Assembly (NCBI GenBank): GCA_033065855.1
Contig: JAVXUO010002571.1
Span: 372,001 to 436,000, forward strand
Reading direction: 5' to 3'
Source of the DNA: Escallonia rubra
Lineage: Eukaryota > Streptophyta > Magnoliopsida > Escalloniales > Escalloniaceae
DNA length: 64,000 bases
Position 1 is the stretch's first letter. The number at the start of each line of letters is the position of its first letter. The translations under genes were made by a program, and so were the position numbers. The notes beneath the pieces were generated by a model. It did no database searches. It had not been told where the DNA came from and was given only the letters and a program-made list of their open reading frames with translations. This document shows, piece after piece, positions 22,400 to 32,761 of the stretch.

Positions 22400-22895
22400 G
22401 AGTATGTTTGGATGAAGAATTTTAGAGTATTAGGAAGTTTAGAATCCGTTCTTCAAAATTCTTACAATTTGTAATCTTGAAATTTGCGAAACTTAATGTT
22501 TGGCAATTTTTGCAGATGAGTATTGTATGAAGATAATTGGTTACGAAGTAAATAAAATTTAAATGAATTGCTGAAAAAAAAGATAAAAATAAGACAGGTG
22601 AGATTAAAAAAGAAAGAGAGAGAAGTCGGTGAAAGGTTGAAAAACTAAAAAGAAATGTAGAAAAAAAAAAAAAAAAAAACTTGAAGTGTGGAAAGAAATT
22701 CTCTTCTGAATCTGATAAAAAAACTAGTCTAGAATGGTTATTTCAACTAAAAAATTTGGCCCCCAAAATCTCTCCTTCTAGAATTTCACGGAATCTTTTT
22801 TGTAATTACTAAAGAGTAGATTTCATTCAATGTACTTTCAAATCATCAGCCAAATTGAAAATTTTGATTGAAACAACTCATCTAAACACACACTC
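22400..22895. mobile_element. Possible MITE, about 496 bp
   Basis: The left end GAGTATGTTTGGATGA (22400-22415) is inverted, with a two-base gap and one mismatch, at 22878-22895 (reverse complement GAGTGTGTGTTTAGATGA). The right end has a local duplication (CAAATTGAAA...TCATC) continuing to about 22950. No clear target duplication, so the superfamily is open. Confidence 0.5.
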
Positions 22896-23236
22896 AAGTT
22901 ACTTTCAAATTCTTAGCCAAATTGAAATTTTCTATTAAAATATCTCATCCCTTAGCACTCGTAACTCATACCACTGCCACTTATAGTGTCAGCACCAGGG
23001 AAATAGCTGTATGATGCACAATCCCTAGTTCACCATACCATACATTGTACAACTAATATCAGTTAAGGTCTTCCGCTCTACACTAAAAAAAATTGTATTG
23101 CCCCATGTCATTGGTCACGGCCATGTAAACCGTTGGGTAAATTTTGTCGGTATTAAGACCGTGTGTTGCCCTTCAATCAAAACCCTCAAACCATTCTTTT
23201 TTACTTTGTTTGCGATCTTGCACTTCTAGAAGAAAA
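22896..23236. other. Short intergenic segment, nothing recognised
   Basis: Apart from the duplicated MITE end (to about 22950), no gene or clear repeat is seen. Confidence 0.4.
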
Positions 23237-23245
23237 TACATAACA

Positions 23246-23464
23246 AATTTTTTTTTTTGGTTGGACAGTAAGGGGTATCCTCAAGCCAGCTTTAGCGTCA
23301 ACCAAGACTAAGTCCCCTCTCCAGGCGATCTTAAGGGCACACCCCCCACATCGCCCTGATGCATTCAGAGGAAATATTTTTCTTCTAGGTGCTGATCCCA
23401 AGATTTGAACCCAGGAAGTCAAGGTAAGCAGCATACCTCCAGGCTAACCCTTGGGGTTAAAACT
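23246..23464 (-). mobile_element. tRNA-derived SINE with 9-bp target-site duplication
   Basis: Read on the minus strand, the element starts near GGGTTAGCCTGGAGG (A-box-like, 23450-23436) and has GGTTCAAATC (B-box-like, 23411-23402) about 25 bp later. It ends in poly(A) (T run on + at 23248-23258). TACATAACA flanks it at 23237-23245 and 23465-23473. The length, internal pol III promoter boxes, A tail and duplication fit a plant tRNA-type SINE. A diverged copy is at about 55024-55240. Confidence 0.85.
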
Positions 23465-23815
23465 TACATAACATATCCTTTGAGTTACATGTAAAATCAC
23501 CATGTCATTATTTAATAAGGTTCCAAGCGGCATAAACATTTGATAGGGAAAATTCATATTTGAACTTCACTTTTAGCTATTTGAGTTTCATTTTCATCGT
23601 TAAGTTCTCTCAAGTTTCGCTATATAATTGTTCCCCACCTATTCGGACCGCACCCTAGAGCCTGCTAAAGGACCCATTTTGCGCGACACATCACTAGTTC
23701 GCCAGTCAATTATTCAACGCCATTAGTCGGTCAAAGTACATCTTCCTTCGAAACATCCACAGACAATCAGGTTTTCTGTCGCTAAACATTGCTTGGAAGA
23801 GCGCAAGACCCTTGA

Positions 23816-23964
23816 GGGGGTCGGCCACCTCCTTAAAGAGGGGGTCGGCCACCCTCTTTAAGGGGGGGTCGGCCACCCTCTTTAAAGAGGGGTCGGCCAC
23901 CTCTTTAAAGAAGGGGTCGGCCACCCTATTCAAAAGGGGGTCGGCCACCCTTGTCTTTGGGGGG
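23816..23964. repeat. 24-bp minisatellite, 6 copies, exact register
   Basis: TCGGCCAC begins at 23821, 23845, 23869, 23893, 23917 and 23941, exactly 24 bp apart each time. The unit is about GGGGTCGGCCACCCTCTTTA plus 4 variable bases. As 24 is divisible by 3, both strands stay open through it, which explains the repetitive frames 23812-24036 (+) and 23706-23996 (-); I do not regard them as genes. Confidence 0.95.
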
Positions 23965-24269
23965 GAGCCTACTGACCCTTCTGGCAGCTCACTCAACGCA
24001 CTCTACAGTGCTCACTCACCACCAGTGGTCGCATGACGCCCGTTGTCGCCCACGCATCATCGTCGCGACAACCGTCACTCGTGGACGTGCATTGTCATTT
24101 GGGTACCATCTCCGCAACGACTATCAACTACACGCTCTTTAGCACTCGTCGCCGCGCCACTTTCATAATGTTCCCCGGCACTAAGTATTGTCTCGCGATG
24201 GTAGTCGCCGCGCCCATGCTCTTCAATCATGTTATGTGCTTTCCGGGGGGGGTTTCGCTCGTAGTGCTC

Positions 24270-24640
24270 TGGCACGAGGACCCATCGCGGAGGGATGGAC
24301 TCAAAACCTTAAAGTCATCGCCGCCACGGGATGGGCTCACAACCTTAAAGCCATCGCCGTTACAATCACGGGGGGCTCTGACACGAGGACCCCTCGCAGC
24401 AGGATGGACTCACAACCTTAAAGTCATCGCCGCCACGGGATAGGCTCATAACCTTAAAGCCATCGCCGTCACAATCACGGGGGGGCTCCGGCACGAGGAC
24501 CCCTCGCAGCGGGATGAACTCACAACCTTAAAGTCATCGCCGCCACGGGATGGGCTCACTACCTTAAAGCCGTCGTCGTCACAAGCACGAGGGGCTCCAG
24601 CATGAGGACCCCTCGCCATGGACTCTGAGCACTGAGGTGC
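24270..24640. repeat. About 110-bp tandem repeat, 3.3 copies, inside gypsy LTR
   Basis: CCTTAAAGTCATCGCCGCCA occurs at 24307, 24416 and 24526 (spacings 109 and 110). Each unit also holds a half-repeat CCTTAAAGCCRTCGYCGT and a GGGGCTC-CACGAGGACCC block. Confidence 0.9.
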
Positions 24641-25030
24641 GAGCATGTCCACTCATGTTACCATTGATCGTCGACACCACCAGAGCAATGACCCCCGGAT
24701 CACTCCGGGATGGGAGCAGGTCCTTAGTCCGCCTGGTAGTTGGCTACAGGGGTAACCCTCACCGCTGTTAGGATCTCTGCGCGTCTCTTGACACATCTTG
24801 TGGGATTCCGTAACGGCTTGGACCGGTGGTTGGGGCAACGGGCTATTCTGATCATGCTACTGCGGTGCGGTTAGTCTCCTCAGACAGGCAGAGAGATGTT
24901 GCAAGGGCAGGGCAGCACGAACTCGGGGACCGACAGTCTAATGGAGAATCGGTACTTTGGAACCCCCCTGGTGATGTGTCACTCCCAGGGGAAGACACGT
25001 GTCGGCTGATAACACATGCACATTTTTGCC

Positions 25031-25038
25031 TATAAATA
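25031..25038 (+). promoter_or_regulatory. TATA box of gypsy element 1 LTR
   Basis: TATAAATA about 360 bp before the LTR end, followed by a CT-rich start region (TTCTCTCTC) as in many plant gypsy LTRs. Confidence 0.65.
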
Positions 25039-25399
25039 GTGGACTTTGGAGCTCATTAAAGGGACTTCTCTCTCATTTGACATTTTCACTTTCTCTCTCT
25101 AAAAAGCCTATTCTCTCTGCAATTCTAGTGAGAGAAACACATTTGAACTCCTGACATCGGACCCTTGATGCTGCACCCCTGACTTGGACCTTGACTTGGA
25201 TTGTCGATCACCGGCCCTGTTCGTCGTCGCCCTGCCTGCGCAGCGCTGCCAGCCCTCGCGACCTGTCTGGGGAGCCTTGCTCTCAGCCCTTACTCCATCC
25301 TTGCTATCTCTCACTTTGCCTACTTGGCATCTGACTCGGACTGCATTCCTTGTGGCACCTCCACGTCGACTGCGAACCCCTTTTCCTTGGCATCATTTT

Positions 25400-25416
25400 G
25401 GTGACTCTGCTGGGGA
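25400..25416 (+). other. Primer-binding-like site of gypsy element 1
   Basis: GGTGACTCTGCTGGGGA follows the putative LTR end after a few bases. It resembles the TGGCGACTCC-type site found after the LTR in Tat/Ogre-lineage gypsy elements and in element 2 of this window (32744-32760). Confidence 0.6.
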
Positions 25417-25462
25417 GGTGAGCATCGTATTGTAGTATGTCTACCTTCCGCACTTAGGTACC

Positions 25463-26864
25463 ATGCCTATACAACGAAGAGTTACGAGGGCTACCAGCCA
25501 GGGCCTTATCCATACCGTGCAAGAAGAGGACCACTCGAGTGAAAAAGAGGGGACTAGTGCCATGCGTCTCTAAGACCAGCCACTAACTGCTGCACCTGAC
25601 GTGCAAGTTATAGTCAACGCGGCCATCCAACAGTTCACTCCCACTATAGCCAGCATACAAGACTCACAAGCCACTCTTATGACTACCATAATGGAAATGC
25701 AAAAATCCATACAGGCGATGGCCTCACAGCAAATCGTTCCACCGATCCAGCCTGCAGGACCTGGGTCGTCCCCTGACGTCGCCCAGGCCCCAGTGTCGTG
25801 ACCACCGCCGCCTCGAGCATCTTGACCCTTGGCGGTAGGACTTGCGACATCTTCCCTGCCTGTAGCTGACACACCACATCCCGTGATGCCATCACACAGA
25901 CCGCAACAGAACCTTGGACCAGTATTGCAACAAGTCCTCCTTGTTGTTGCACCTCAACATGTACCAGCCCGAAGCTCTTCCGAAACTCACGAATCCATTG
26001 AAATGGAGCCTAACCCCTACCCAACGGAGCAACATCAAACAACCGGCCAAGTGTTGGATATGTCTCGCCCACCCACCTATGCCCTCATACACCTGCCCAT
26101 ATCAACACATGTCCTATATCATCCTTCTGTTGCTCTTGCTCATCACATTGCCCCGTCAGGGGGCTCGTGGAGCCCCAGCCAGCCATCATCCATTAGTTGG
26201 CCAGGAAGAGCCATCCCCCCATTATATCTCCAAAGCCGACTTCGACGCACTCCTCCACCTGCTGTCACAACATTCCGCACCCGACTCATCAGCCCGACTG
26301 ACAGGCCACGCGCTGTATGCCAATGAGATAGCCATCATACCATATCAGCTCAAATACAAGCAACCCACTTTTGTGCTCTTTAACGGACATGAAGGCAACG
26401 CCTGTGAGCACTTGACAAGATTCGTCGGCTCATTGGAGCAATATGGCCCGGGTGATAGTTTGAAGCTGAGGGAGTTTCACAAGTCCCTCACAGGCTTGGC
26501 ATACACTTGGTATCATCAGATCCCTACGGGGACGGTCCATTCTTGGAATGAAATGGTCCAACTATTCTTGGACAAATTTCACTACGAAGCTGAACGCGTC
26601 ACCATAGTGGACATCGTAGGCATACGCCAGAATCCCGGCGAAGACTTAACCAAATATGTGCACCGCTTTCACCTTAAATGCCTCGAGTATACATATTTCA
26701 GTAAGGACGAGACTTTGGTTCCCATCTGCATCAAAAACATGAATGACATCTACCGGGTGCACATCGAGAACCTGCAGTTAAGGTCATGGGGACACCTCAA
26801 GGAAACAGCCTGCCGTACTTACGAGACAGTCGACCCTGCTAAACCATGGAAGTCTCGCCCGTAG
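25463..26864 (+). pseudogene. gag of gypsy element 1, disabled
   Basis: The frame opens at ATG 25463 and is interrupted by TAA 25571-25573 and further stops near 25799 and 25823. After one frame change (about 26000-26200), a recognisable retrotransposon gag core runs to TAG 26862-26864, with motifs such as VLFNGHEGN, LTGLAYTWYHQIP and DKFHYEAERVT. Gag would form the virus-like particle of the retrotransposon. This copy cannot be translated as one protein. Confidence 0.85.
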
Positions 26865-29095
26865 AATGCACTGCTGGCCTCAGCAGACACACCCAGCACT
26901 CAGTGCAACAACGACAGCACCAACAATTACAGTGGCTTCAAGCGTCAGTTTTAGGATAGGGACCCACGCTCCGACAAGCGAAGACAACAGGAGACTCCCC
27001 CCGCCTATCCATGTGATTTGAATACGATGAAAGAACTCTTGGCGGAATGGGTGGCCAATGACAACAACTTCCAATTGCCACCCATGCGGATCCCCATCAA
27101 GGACGAAGAAAGAACCAGACCCAACTACTGTCCTTTCCATCAAGCCCTTGGCCATCCTCTCAAAAACTGCAATGCGCTGCGAGCTATCTTTGCAAGGAAG
27201 GTCGCGTCCGAAGACCTACAGCTACGGAAGAACAGCGATGTGCGTAAGGACCTTTATCCACACCACGATAACAATAATCGGGAGCATCAGGTGCTCATGG
27301 CCGCTACTGACCACATCAAGTCTCTCGTCCCCGAAGCTCCCACAGAGGTATTTCCTATGGTCACACCTTGTGTAACTTCTGCTCCTCAGCCAGCGTCCTC
27401 AGCTGGCCAAATGACGAAGATTAAAGGCTTTTTTGATGAAATGGGGTTTTCACCCGCAGCACAGACTTATCTCTCAAACTGTCTGATCGAGGTCACCACA
27501 GGCCTCGGTCCCGAATGTTTTTCCGCCCAAGCCGAGCTCAGACATATCCCTTCTACCGCATTCATTTTCTCGGACGAGGACTCACCACCAATCGAACACC
27601 ACAACCGACCGTTGTACCTCGAATACATCGTTAATGGCACGGGCTTCTGCCGCGCCTTAGTAGATTGCGACACCTCAATCAACATCATGCCTCTCATCAC
27701 CTTGCAACAGACCGACATTCCCCCACGAAAGATCATCCGCAACCTCATCAAGATTACTGGCTTCGGGCAGGGGCCCCAGTCCACCCTCGGCCATATCACT
27801 GTCGACCTCATGGTCGAAACTGTCCATCGCGACACTACTTTTCACGTGCTAGACAGCGAGTCTTCCTTCCACCTCCTGCTTGGCTGACCTTGGATTCATG
27901 TCAACAAGGTCGTTCCCTCAACGTACCACCAGTGTGTGAAACTGGTGGCCGGTCCTGCGGGACATGAGGTAGCAATGACAATCCCGGCAACCAAAGCCCC
28001 ATTCGAATGTGCCGAGTCTTACTTCGCCGAGGCCTCATTTGTCACTGAGCTTGCCGCGGATAGTGAGAATGCTACTCACATCCATTCCACCAAATTGCCA
28101 AATTTGGATGAGCTGTATGGAAACAAGACTCCCAAGTCCAAGTCCAAGAAAAGTAGCAAGAACAAATGATCAGCTTCAACGCCGCCGCCCACTATCACGA
28201 CCAATTCCCCTCCTTCATCCCCCAAGTCCAAGAAGCACAAGTCTGAACCCACCTTTCAACGCATCGTCAAAGATGGAAAAATGATCTACCAGTTATGATG
28301 GTGTACGGGGGCTCTAGGGGGTCCGTCATCTGACCCCCTCGACCCCGACCCGCCCACGGAGACAGAATGATGCTGTACGGCCGAGCATTGCCCGCCTGAC
28401 CCCGAGCTTACCTCGGGCGCTGCCCTGCCCTGCTATGAAGACTACCCTCGACCGCAGGCCAAAGATCTTGAAGAAATCAACCTGGCTAACCCGGGCGAGG
28501 AACCTTGACTGACATACATTGGCACAAAACTCGCCCCAGGCCGAAGAGATGAATTAGTTACCCTCATTCACGAATATCGCAATGTATTGGCATGGAGTTA
28601 GAACGAGATGCCTAGATTGGACCCTGCCTTGGTAACACACCATATCAACATAGCTATCAGATTCAACCCTGTCCGCCAGCACCCACGGTCTTTCCGCCCC
28701 GAGCTCGAATTGAAGATTAAACAAGAGATATAGCGACTTCTACAAGCTGGCTTTACTGAGCCAATTACTCACCCCATATGGCTGGCTAATGTTGTCCCTG
28801 TCCAAAAGAAGAGCGGCCAAGTCCGCGTTTGTATTGACTTTCGTGACTTGAACAAAGCATGCCCTAAAGATGAGTTTCCACTACCCAATATCGACATGCT
28901 TACGGAGGCTGCCGCCGGACACGAGATCTTGTCTTTCATGGATGGTTTCGTCGGCTACAACCAAATTCGAATGAATCCGGATGACTGTGTCAAGACAGCC
29001 TTTCGGACTCCAATGGGAAACTTTTGTTGGAAAGTCTTGCCCTTCGGTCTCAAGAATGCGGGTGCTACCTATCAGCGGGCCACTCTCTTTCTTTG
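26865..29095 (+). pseudogene. Zinc knuckle, protease and truncated reverse transcriptase of gypsy element 1
   Basis: This stays in the same frame as the 3' part of gag. It holds a knuckle-like CPFHQALGHPLKNC (about 27129-27170), a retropepsin-like domain ending FHLLLG (27600-27884), a Lys-rich spacer, and gypsy RT motifs (VCIDFRDLNKACPKDEFPLP, SFMDGFVGYNQIRM, LPFGLKNAGATYQRA). The protease active triplet reads Asp-Cys-Asp (in VDCDTSIN) instead of Asp-Ser/Thr-Gly. Nonsense codons occur at 26952, 27885, 28167, 28296, 28368, 28506, 28599 and 28731, yet no frameshift was found. RT stops at about 29090, before the YxDD motif, where sequence of opposite orientation begins. RNase H and integrase are absent. 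Confidence 0.88.
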
Positions 29096-29953
29096 ATGAA
29101 GCGTCTGTTCATAGTAGGGATCTTGGTCATGCTCGTGCACTTCTCACTTTCCTTATCTTTCTTGGCCTGGGCTAGCTTCCGAATAGCTTCCTTCTTCTTC
29201 TTTCTTGTTGTCTTATATCCAAAGTCGAATTGATCTTTCTTGTTATCCATATCTGGGAAGCTGGGAATTCCTTGATAGTTTTTGCCTAAAGCTTTTTCGG
29301 GAATGTAGTAGAATTTTCTCAACATGAAGAGCACGGTCGTACTGCTATAGGGGGCAAAAGTGGGGAAGTTTTCATCGTGACAAACTTCCTCATACTCGAG
29401 ACAATAAACTGGGTGATCCGTCCTAAATGTACTGAGCAGAATATCTAAATAGTCATGCAGCACTTGAACACTATCCTTCTTAACCTGACCGATTTGAGGC
29501 AATTGCGAATCTTCCATTATGGGAAAAAAGAGCATCATTCAGCATAAACTTGACTTTTTGATGCAATGTAGATAGGATTGCACCCACTGAGTGTATCCAA
29601 GGTCTTCCTAATAGAAGGTTAAAGGCCGCGGGTATATCTAACACTTGAAACTCAACAACAAAGCTGGCAGTACCCACAGTCATTGGGAGCTTCATTGTAC
29701 TAATGACCTCCCTTCGGGTATTATGGTTGGCTCGGACGGAAGGGGTGAATAATGATGGGTTAATGCCGAGGACTTGAACAGTGCGTAGAAGACAGACATT
29801 CAGAGCAGAACCATTATCTATGAGGATTAATGGAACCTTCTTATTAAGCGCTCGCATAGTGATATGGAGCAGGTCATTGTGGCTTAGTCCTGACTTTGAG
29901 AAATCAGACTCTAAAAAAGTGAGGACATTTTTGTACTGTATAACCCCTAACAA
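29096..29953 (-). pseudogene. Protease/linker region of gypsy element 2
   Basis: Minus-strand frame 29953-29480 carries a retropepsin-like domain with LIDNGSALNV (active Asp-Asn-Gly) and LLGRPWIHSVGA, typical of Tat/Ogre-lineage gypsy elements. Frame 29538-29065, in another register, follows with EKALGKNYQGI, which resembles the G-patch-like segment between protease and RT in that lineage. The coding sequence is cut at about 29090 by the junction with element 1, so RT and integrase are missing. The register change between the two frames, despite 58 bp of overlap, indicates a frameshift. Confidence 0.8.
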
Positions 29954-31740
29954 TTGGGATAGGTCTTCCGGTTGGGTCTTGATCGGTATCTGGGATTGCT
30001 GAAAAGTTTGATGAGGGCTTTGGTGAGAGTATGAGGCATAAAGTAGTCATCATATGGGAATGTTGGCTTGGGTCTTCTTTAACTATCTAAGGACTTCATC
30101 ATCAGGAAGGTCTTGAGAGAATAATGGGTCAGATATGGCTGGCTGGAGCGGGGTCTGGTACACTCAGCCTGATCGGGTTAGGTGGGATACCTCAGGATTG
30201 GGTCAAAACACAAACGAGGTTTCCTCATCATACTCTTCTTCCACAGTGAATGTCTCGCTTTCCATTAATTCTTCCCAAGTGTTCACATCACAAAACTACG
30301 GTAGAAAATGATAAATGGGCATTGACTTCCAAACTGGTTGGCTATCTTGAGCAATGAAAGCGGTCGGACTCATAATTGGCTGGCTATCATCAATGCAGTT
30401 AACCCTATGAGGCGGCAAGGGTTCTTTTCGAACATTCAGTCAGACACGAGGGGAAACTTCACCCTCGTCTATGAGGTCTTATATGGCATGTTGTAGTGTG
30501 ATGCATCTATTTATGGAATGACCCTTTCCTTGATGGTAATCACAAAAGACATTCCCACAGTATCCTTCAGGTATCACCGCCGGCGTGGGGGTAAGCGGTA
30601 GCTTAGATATCATTCTCATCCTCAACAACTGTTCAAAGACTTTGGGAGTGGTGCATTCAATGGTGTGAACTTCCATTTAGGCTTTGTAGTGGCTTCCCAT
30701 ATCACTGCCCGAGGTGCTTAAAATTAGAACTCCTTGGGCTGGCCTGATATATCTTGCCGGCTTCAATTCAGTAGAGATGGTTCCTTTGTTGATTGCATAT
30801 TTTATCTATATGAAGGATACCATAAAATCTTTGAACGATGTATGGTAGTGTGCAAAGATATAATCGTGGTAGACTGGGAGAAGGTTATTCCTGACTATGT
30901 TCACTTGCTCTTCCTCTGTAGAATGGTTCTCCATTTGAGCTGCCTTATTTCTCCACTTCATAACTGACTCCCTCGGCTCTTGCTTCGTGGTTTCCAAATC
31001 TCTCCGGGTGAATCTAGGTCGTCATTGTATTGGTGCTATTTCACAAACTCTCTCACGACATCTTCCCAAGTACGAACTCATGCTTCATCCAAAGTAGGGG
31101 ACCAGAGAGAAACGACTCCAGTGAGATTACTGTGGAACAATTGTATCAACTAATTCTAATTCACTCCATATGGGGCCAACGTCTGCATGTACATCTTCAC
31201 ATGGATCTTGAGAACCGTGATTCCGTCAAACTTCTCAATCCCTAGAATCTTGAATTTGAAAGATAGTCTATCCTCGGGATTTATGATCAGGGCACTGAGA
31301 TCTAGAAGGTCATCGGTTCCCCTCATCCTGGCGATCTGTGACTCAAGTGCGGCTAACTTATCCTTCCATTCCAGTACGACAGGGGGTTTAGTTTCTTCTT
31401 CCTCCGACACATACATCCAATCAAACTCCAGAGCTTTCTTCTTGCCGTCCTTTTTCCTTTCTTCTTCCGGTTCTCTCCTACCTCTCCTCTTAAAATTATC
31501 CAATTCCTCGGTGGTTCGAGATGTTGCTCTGTTAGAATAGTGTAACCATTTTGAATATCCTTTTGAAGTTCACTGATGATACATACCAAATCAGAGATCT
31601 ATAAGAATTCTTCAGCTGTTGGAGTTCGTGAGAGCTTTCCGGATGAGTCTCGATACCAACCACACTTACCTTAACTGTATAAGGAAAGTTGTCGAAAATG
31701 TAATTGTTACATACCATAGAGATCGAGCTGGCTAGCTCAT
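29954..31740 (-). pseudogene. gag and knuckle of gypsy element 2, decayed
   Basis: Minus-strand fragments appear in order: 31503-31156 (basic start, coiled region, then LGIEKFDGITVLKIHVKMYM, a gag N-terminal core), 30997-30806 (gag C-terminal part, KWRNKAAQ) and 30676-30479 (knuckle-like CDYHQGKGHSINRC). Stops and frame changes separate them. The order gag, knuckle, protease towards lower coordinates fits one element reading leftwards from the LTR at 32762-34149. Confidence 0.75.
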
Positions 31741-31794
31741 ACCCTAACAGGGTGAAGAATTTTTTTGGCTTTGTGGGTGTTTTTTTGGATTCTT

Positions 31795-32280
31795 AGGAAG
31801 GAGGACTGACTAACCGTTCGATTATCCAGCAGGAAAACTGCCCAGTTGGTCAGTAAGGCCAGAGTTATTTTCTGAGGATTTTTTGGGGAATTTTTCAAAG
31901 GATGAGGTTTTTGACTAACCATCCATTTATCATGATAGATAACTGGCCAGTTGGTTAGTGGGTTGAGGTTTTATTTTTGGGAATCTATCTGATTTTATTT
32001 TTCTTTTTCATATGAGGAGGAGGTTTCTGACTAACCGTACGGTCATCCAGGGAAGATAACAGGCCGGTTGATCAGTGTGGTTAGCCTCTGGGGAAATTTT
32101 ATGGGAATTTACTGGAGGATGAGGTTTCAGACTAACCGTCCGGTTGGTCAGTGGGTTGGATCATGGTATAAACTAGCCAGTTTTTTTATTTGTTTCAAGT
32201 AATGCACATATTATCTAACCTTCCAGTTAGGAGCGGGGATAACCGGCCGGTTAGTCAGAGTCTTCCTTTTTTTACAAAAT
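31795..32280. repeat. Imperfect tandem repeats in the leader of gypsy element 2
   Basis: Four to five loosely spaced copies of GACTAACCGTNNGGTT...GGTTAGTCAG-type motifs (about 31808, 31911, 32030, 32130, 32216). Several are self-complementary around AACCGTCCGGTT. They lie in the untranslated leader between the primer site and gag. Confidence 0.65.
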
Positions 32281-32743
32281 TACCAGTTTAGCTTACCGAA
32301 TGGTGCCTGGTTTCCCTGCCAACTAGAGCACTGAATGGTCCGGGTGTGAGTTTTTTTCTTCTTATAACACCGGTGTAAAGGTCACTCCTATCGGCTCGAC
32401 TGTATCATCTACCTTAAGCTCGTAACTAGAAAGTTAATAATGGGCAATTACCAGTACTTATAAGAGTCGTTTAATATACCAAAAAACCAGGAAGAATATT
32501 TAGTACGAGGTCGTGGAGCTGAGAGCTCAATCGAAAGTTTGCCTTGTGACCAGGAGGACCAAGGGCTTCAACTGTCGCTCTCAAATGGGTAGGTCGAGGT
32601 GAGACGTGCACGCTTGTGATGTATGGAAATAAAAGAGCAAGTACCACAATTATGTTCTATCGTACATACCACAACATATAAAGAAAATATGATAAGGCCA
32701 AAATCAATAAAAACTTTTCAAGTGTAGTCCTCTTAGATTTTAG

Positions 32744-32760
32744 TCCCAGTGGAGTCGCCA
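32744..32760 (-). other. Primer-binding site of gypsy element 2
   Basis: On the minus strand TGGCGACTCCACTGGGA follows directly (1 base) after the LTR end CTACA. This is the site type of Tat/Ogre-lineage elements, usually assigned to tRNA-Arg; the tRNA assignment is from family knowledge. Confidence 0.75.
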
Positions 32761-32761
32761 T

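Larger units (their letters stand above)
23474..25395 (+). mobile_element. 5' LTR region of gypsy element 1 (left boundary uncertain)
   Basis: This stretch ends just before a primer-binding-like site and contains a LTR-type core promoter (TATAAATA at 25031-25038 followed by CT-rich leader sequence), so its right part is the LTR of the + strand gypsy element. The left boundary cannot be fixed because no second LTR is present in the window. It carries two internal tandem repeat arrays, listed separately. Confidence 0.55.

Noticed and set aside
23706..24036. Repetitive frames on both strands (VADPLFKE / GSATLFK repeats)
   Set aside because: Generated by the 24-bp minisatellite, whose length is a multiple of three.
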